Assembly (NCBI GenBank): GCA_003184365.1
Contig: NKYR01000099.1
Coordinates: 62,001-126,000 of the forward strand
Source: Evernia prunastri
Lineage: Eukaryota; Ascomycota; Lecanoromycetes; Lecanorales; Parmeliaceae
Reading direction: 5' to 3'
Length of the DNA: 64,000 nucleotides
Both the position numbers and the translations under genes were made by a program. Each line of letters begins with the position of its first letter. Positions within the stretch are counted from its first letter, which is position 1. The notes under the pieces are model-generated. The model saw nothing but the letters and a program-made list of their open reading frames with translations. It was not told where the DNA came from and did not search any database. This document shows positions 59,301 to 64,000 of the stretch, piece after piece.

Positions 59301-59848
59301 ACTAGCGGGTATTGGAGCGTGAAGGAGCACTTTCCCACTCTTGTGAAATGGTCTATTGCCGTTGGGCATTTGCCGGACTTGCGTGGTGTAAGCAATAATA
59401 GTAGAATTGTTCCGCCCCCCCCCCCAGCAAACTAACCGTGTTCCAGACATTATCATGGCTTCCAGTCGATCAAGCCGCACGTACGGTTACCGATCTCCTT
59501 CTTAGGGGCGAGCCACGAGACTTGGTCTATCATTTAGAGAACCCAGTACGACAGTCTTGGCCGGAAGTCTGTAGTATCATTGAGTACAGCCTTGGTCTCT
59601 CTTCCAAATCTCGCCTAGCATTCTCTGTATGGCTCGACGAAGTATCGAAGCTCGACGAGGTTTCATTTGATCTGATGAAGTTTTTCAGAAATGATTTCTT
59701 GCATATGTCCGGTGGTAGTCTCGTCCTCGACACGAGGAAGTGCCAAAAGCTTTCGCCTACCTTGAGATCTACAGGGGCGGTGGGGCCAAAAGAAATTGAT
59801 CGGTACATCACTTTTTGGCGACGATGTGGATCTCTAAAGAGCGACTAG
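56385..59848 (+). CDS. NRPS-like A-T-R carboxylate reductase
   Basis: Five exons (56385-56789, 56839-57130, 57180-57304, 57354-59387, 59447-59848) sum to 1085 residues. Adenylation domain: LHSSGTTGIPK (core A3, about 226-236), NHFGATELG (A5), then the ATP-contact region. Carrier: LGLDSLQATQLRR with the phosphopantetheine Ser at about 621. Terminal reductase: LLTGSTGNLGSHLLQ (NADPH Rossmann, about 707) and YAEAKWVCEQV (Tyr/Lys of the SDR-type site, about 886). There is no condensation domain. Enzymes of this A-T-R layout activate an aromatic acid as AMP ester and reduce it to the aldehyde. Here the natural substrate would be the acid released by the neighbouring PKS thioesterase (inference from context). 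Four introns of 49-59 bp were needed and each joint restores a core motif. Confidence 0.95.
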
Positions 59849-60403
59849 AGGGGTAGTCTGTAGTTTTCACTCGCAATCATACTGCGGCGCAGACCATGAA
59901 TGCTGCAAAGGGCAGAAAATCAAGAACAGATGCTGGCTTTGTGAAATTAGTTTGAGTATTCATCGTCCTACTCTACAGCTAGTACGGAAGTCGGTATCTT
60001 TGAAATTCTAGGAAATGGAACTAGACAGCTTTCAGGTCATTCTACCCTTCAGATGTGCTGTGAGATTGGATGTGCCAAACGGTCCTGATTCTTTGATATT
60101 ACTATCGGACCCCGATAGGTAGCGACGCCAAGTAAAGTTTTAGCTACGTTTGCTGGTGGAAACCGTCGAGCCTGTCAGGACCGTCATCCGTCATTTCTCA
60201 CTACTCCAGTAAGCATCTAGGTCGCGGCAGCCGGTGTGACACTGCCCCGAGTACACTGTTTACACTCCGGTCCGCTTATGTTTTGAACCCAGAACGCGGC
60301 ACATTATTATCTAATGCCAAATGGGTGAGATCACAATAAGAAGGAAAGTAATGTGATTTCCTTGATGATTGTGAGCATTATCACACCCATCTAATTCAGC
60401 ACG
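59849..60403. promoter_or_regulatory. O-methyltransferase promoter region
   Basis: 555 bp between the A-T-R reductase stop and the methyltransferase start. A perfect copy of the cluster word lies at 60264-60274. Nothing else is recognised. Confidence 0.55.
60264..60274 (+). promoter_or_regulatory. Shared cluster promoter word, copy 5
   Basis: Perfect ACTCCGGTCCG followed by CTTA, about 130 bp before the methyltransferase start. The 13-bp ACTCCGGTCCGCT is shared with the copy at 40456. Confidence 0.65.
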
Positions 60404-62325
60404 ATGTCCCGTCCTACCAAAACATTGACGGCCGGTGCACAGCTTCTTCGACTCTCGGACCTCCTCACCAGCAACATCCAGATCGTGATCCAAGAATGGG
60501 CGAAAGAACAACAACCCAGCGCCAGCAACGACGGAGCGTCCCCAGGCACACTGCCGAGCCGACGTCTTTACGAAGCCCAGCGCACTCTGCTCGGCCTCAC
60601 CGGCACCCTGACCGAACTGATCGCCGAGCCCAGCCTGCGGATCCTGGAAGTGGGCTGCCAGTACTGGGAGAGCCGGGCGCTGTTCATTGCCTGCGAGCGA
60701 CACATACCCGACATGCTTGCCGCTCCCGGCGTGGATAGCTCCGTGGGCTTGTCCGCCCAGCAGTTGGGCGAGAAGACGGGAATCGAGTATTTGAAACTCT
60801 GCCGGATCCTTCGCACCCTGTGCTCCAACCACATCTTCCGTGAACCGTCCCCGGATCATTTCGCCAACAATGTTATTTCTGCCGCCCTGGTCGACAACGA
60901 GCCGCTGCGCGCCTATGTCTTGAATTTCAATCTCGATCTTTACGCTGCGAGTGAGCACCTGCCCAAGTCACTGCTGGACCCCATCAAAGGACCGAGCTAC
61001 AAGATAGACGAGACCGCGTGGCAGGATGCGCTGGAGACGAAGCAGAGCCGGTGGGATTGGCTGGAGGAAAAGGTGCTGCCGGAAGACTTCTCAAAGGGCG
61101 GTGCCAGTTATCCCAGTGTTCCTCAGCCCGGGAAGGCCTTGAATGGAATCTTGGAAGAAGGAAAGGCGGCACTCGTCAGTAGGCCGGAACATCAAATCTT
61201 CAATCTCTCGATGTTGGGAGGCGGAAGAGTTCACGGAGCCGCTCATCCTTACGGTTAGTACCTTGAGTATCACCATCATCTACGATGTTCTTGAACGCCG
61301 GGCTGCTCACTTTGAAGAGATGTCTCCAAATAAACGCTCACCATGATGATAGATTACCCCTGGTCCGAGCTAGGCAGCGCGACGGTTGTGGACGTAGGTG
61401 GCGGCGTCGGTAAGCCCTTTCGTCATTTTCCTCAAGCCGTGCCCCCTTGTCACCACGAGGATTTAAATCGAGAGAGTCGGTCCCACTCTATTCTCCCCTC
61501 ACTGACGGCCAAACCTCTCTGGGGAAAAAGGTGGATTCCTCATCCAGCTGTCCCATCTCTATCCCTCCCTCAGCCTCGTCCTTCAAGACCGCGGCCCCGT
61601 TCTCAAAATCGCCGAGAACGAAGTCTGGCCCAAGGAAAACAACTCCGCCGTATCCGAAAGCCGCATCAAATTCATGCAACACGATTTCTTCCAGCCGAAC
61701 CCCGTTCGCGGCGCAGAGGTCTATTGGCTTCGCTCTATTCTGTGAGCTCTGATTTTATTATCTTCAGTCGGTAAATGTAGTTGCAGAGACGTGACCACCC
61801 ACACCGAACAGCCCCTCATTCTTCAAGCCCCACCCCAGCCCCCCCCCTCCAACAAACCACCACAAACCCTCTCCCCCCTGCTGAACTCTACATACTGACA
61901 CTCTCCCCCCCTCCCCCTCTTTCAGCCACGACTGGTCCGACGAATACTGCCTCCTGATCCTCCGCAGCCTCGCCACGGCCATGTCCCCCACGACCTCGCG
62001 CATCCTCATCTGCGACCAGCTGATGATCCCCACGCTCGCGGCCACCGACCCCGTCGTCCCGTCCGCGCCGGCCCCGCTGCCGGCCAACTACGGCGTCGGC
62101 GTGCGCTTCAGCCACCAGCGGGACCTGTGCATGATGGGCATCATCAACGGGATCGAGCGGACGCCGGGGCAGCTGCGGGCGCTGGTGGAGCGGAGCGGGC
62201 TAAGGATCGAGAGGGTGTGGGAGTGTCGGAGCCAGGTGCCGATTGTGGAGGTGAGGCTTGCTGCTGGGGGTGGTGGGCAGGAGGTTGGGGGGGAAGCGAT
62301 GGAGAATGGGGGGGTAGTGTCTTGA
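60404..62325 (+). CDS. SAM-dependent O-methyltransferase
   Basis: Exons 60404-61253, 61353-61409, 61531-61741 and 61926-62325 sum to 505 residues in frame. The N-terminal winged-helix dimerisation part includes GEKTGIEYLKLCRILRTLC and FANNVISAALV. The SAM site is DYPWSELGSATVVDVGGGVGG, where VDVGGG spans the second intron edge (about 296-301). LVLQDRG, RIKFMQHDFF and LHDWSDE follow; the His of HDW (about 374) is the catalytic base in plant/fungal COMT-like enzymes. Three introns are long here (99, 121 and 184 bp), and an odd feature is the Gly/Glu-rich C-terminal tail. Within the cluster it most likely methylates a phenol of the polyketide. Confidence 0.92.
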
Positions 62326-62690
62326 GATAACAGGGGACCGCGCTCCCGCGACTAGCCCTGCGTCGATACAAAGTATCCATACTGCGCAATACAAAGCGCA
62401 GACCAACTATTCAAACCACATCGCTTTGCCATATGGGAATGTAGGCACATAGTGTAAGAAGTATGTAGTTGATAATGTACTATGGTAGGTGCTCTACTCG
62501 CTATGTACGGTGCAGAGATTTCTCGCGCTAGCCCAATGTGGCGGTAGCGTACACTGCGGGGAAGGTAGGTTTCAGCATTCCAACACTTTCATTCTGAAAC
62601 CATATCATGTAGAAGATCGCTATTATGTAGAGGATCAATTATCATAGCATATCTAGTTAATAGGACTCATGACTAGTTTCAGTATACTCA
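62326..62690. other. Transition from cluster to AT-rich block
   Basis: Base composition shifts from GC-rich coding sequence to AT-rich DNA across this stretch. No gene is seen. Confidence 0.5.
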
Positions 62691-63690
62691 CGAAGATCTA
62701 AAACTCCTGCACTGGCAGAGACTTGGTCAGATCATCTTCTATTATGTTTTTGATATTAATATAAATCATATTCAGCTCTTTGATCTCGATAATTAATTAT
62801 CGAATAAGATGATACTTATTTCGAATATACTTAATATGAGCGTGATTAACAGAATTAGTAGCGAGCTTAATTGCTGATTGATTATCTGTCATAAGCTTGA
62901 TAATAATAATATTCTCGCTCTCATATTTTATATCATAAAGTAGAACGACTAAAAAGATAGTCTTTTTAGCTATATTCGTCTGAGCGATATATTCGATCTT
63001 AGCAGTGAAATCGATACATAGCGTTTGACGCTTAAACTGTCAGTTAATTGAGTTATTTCACAGCTAAAATAATTATTCGAACGTAATACGAAAGCTATCA
63101 AGACAGTCTGTTCAGACGAAGTCTGTTCAGTCAATCAGACTACCGCTATAACTATTATTTGATTTATATCGAATACTTAAATTAAGACTATCAACGAGAT
63201 ATTTGATAATTCGCTTCGCGGCGTTAAAATATTTCGCTTCGAAATTGTTAATATATCTCTCACATCTCTCAACTGAATAGATCATATCTAATTATGTTAT
63301 GATTATTAGTTATTGCAATATATCAATAAGCGATCGATATATTTCGACGTTCTTTTTATCAGCATAGTAATTCTCTGAAAGAGTTTATAAAGTGCTCTTA
63401 TTGTTTATAGAAATATTGATAAAATAATAATCGATTATATCAAGTTGAAAGTTTAATTATCAAAAATAGCTGATTTGATTAATAAATATGATTCGATTAA
63501 AACGATTACGAATTATCGTTATGCTTGAATACCAAGATATGTCGTCTAAATGCTTTATTCTGAAGCGAAGATCGAACTTATTTTTAATTGTCTTAATTAG
63601 AATCTTAATTCGAGCGAGATAGAGAATATCGTCGATATAGACAGTTATAATAACTTTATTGTCAGGGACTGGAGGTGTAGCTGAATGCAT
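62690..63690 (-). mobile_element. Degenerate Ty1/copia retrotransposon pol remnant
   Basis: Read on the minus strand, 63690-63460 encodes a reverse-transcriptase fragment with the YIDDIL active-site box. Further down, about 63030-62840 encodes an RNase H-like part with the copia-typical DNQSAIKLATN (about 62850-62895). Then DDLTKSLP (about 62707-62740) resembles the end of copia polyproteins. Reading frames are broken by several stops and frame changes and the DNA is very AT-rich, as expected of an element hit by repeat-induced point mutation. No LTR, integrase or gag part is seen; 5' parts may lie beyond the window. Inactive. Confidence 0.75.
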
Positions 63691-64000
63691 TGATTTCGGT
63701 ATGAACGGAATAATAGCTATGATGGCAGAAGACCGATATTTGTGGGCAGGGCCAAGCCGCGCTAGGCCCGATTCGGCCAGATAGAGGAGTTATGGTGTTG
63801 TGAGCTGGAACCATGACATTATTCTCGTTGACGAATACGTAATAATCGTTTTCTAGATGAGTGAAGTGTTAGACTGGCTTATATAATAGAAGTATAGAAG
63901 CCAGGCTAGGGTTGTGTAGCAATGTGAACTTAGTAGAGTATATATATATATTTAGATGGTAAGACTAATTCTTAAGGAAGGAAAATCAGAAACACGGGGG
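63691..64000. other. Window end, non-coding
   Basis: A short GC-richer patch (about 63740-63790) interrupts the AT-rich DNA; a TATATATA run lies near 63938-63950. It may belong to the same broken element or to an LTR, but I cannot show this. Confidence 0.35.

Noticed and set aside
1..64000. tRNA or rRNA genes
   Set aside because: No cloverleaf-type A/B-box arrangement or rRNA-like stretch was recognised by eye; a covariance-model scan (tRNAscan-SE, Infernal) would be decisive.

Overview
The window looks like chromosomal DNA of a filamentous ascomycete (Pezizomycotina; Dothideomycetes is my inference, not proven). Genes have many short GT-AG introns (mostly 47-62 bp) with CTAAC/CTGAC branch-point-like sequences. 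They sit on both strands without operons, and the protein families are typical of moulds: class I myosin with TH2/SH3/acidic tail, SIN3, polo kinase, NR-PKS, DHA-type MFS pumps. I rebuilt exon structures by hand. Where an exon set is listed, splice sites were picked from the DNA and the summed exons keep frame.

Region 1 (about 0.8-38.3 kb) is mostly housekeeping or generic genes: a MutL-family MLH2/PMS1-like protein, polo kinase (minus), an OPA3-like protein, a low-complexity hypothetical, a fumarate reductase with a C-terminal cytochrome b5 domain (minus), an F-box protein, an ANCHR-like zinc-finger protein, an MFS drug transporter, myosin I, SIN3 (minus), a secreted FAS1 protein (minus), a probable secreted protein of unknown family and a short-chain dehydrogenase (minus).

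Region 2 (about 38.8-62.3 kb) is a compact aromatic polyketide gene cluster. It holds a secreted alpha/beta hydrolase (minus), an MFS exporter, a phenol-hydroxylase-type FAD monooxygenase, a cytochrome P450, a non-reducing PKS (SAT-KS-AT-PT-ACP-TE, minus, nine exons), an NRPS-like A-T-R carboxylate reductase and an O-methyltransferase. An 11-bp word, ACTCCGGTCCG (one copy with a final T), occurs in each of the five promoter regions serving these seven genes. It is the strongest non-coding signal in the window and suggests co-regulation by one factor that is not encoded here. Inferred logic: the PKS makes and releases an aromatic acid, the A-T-R enzyme reduces it to an aldehyde, the monooxygenase, P450 and O-methyltransferase decorate it, and the MFS exports it.

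Region 3 (about 62.4-64 kb) is AT-rich and holds a broken, minus-strand Ty1/copia pol remnant (reverse transcriptase and RNase H pieces) with mutations resembling RIP. It marks the right edge of the cluster.
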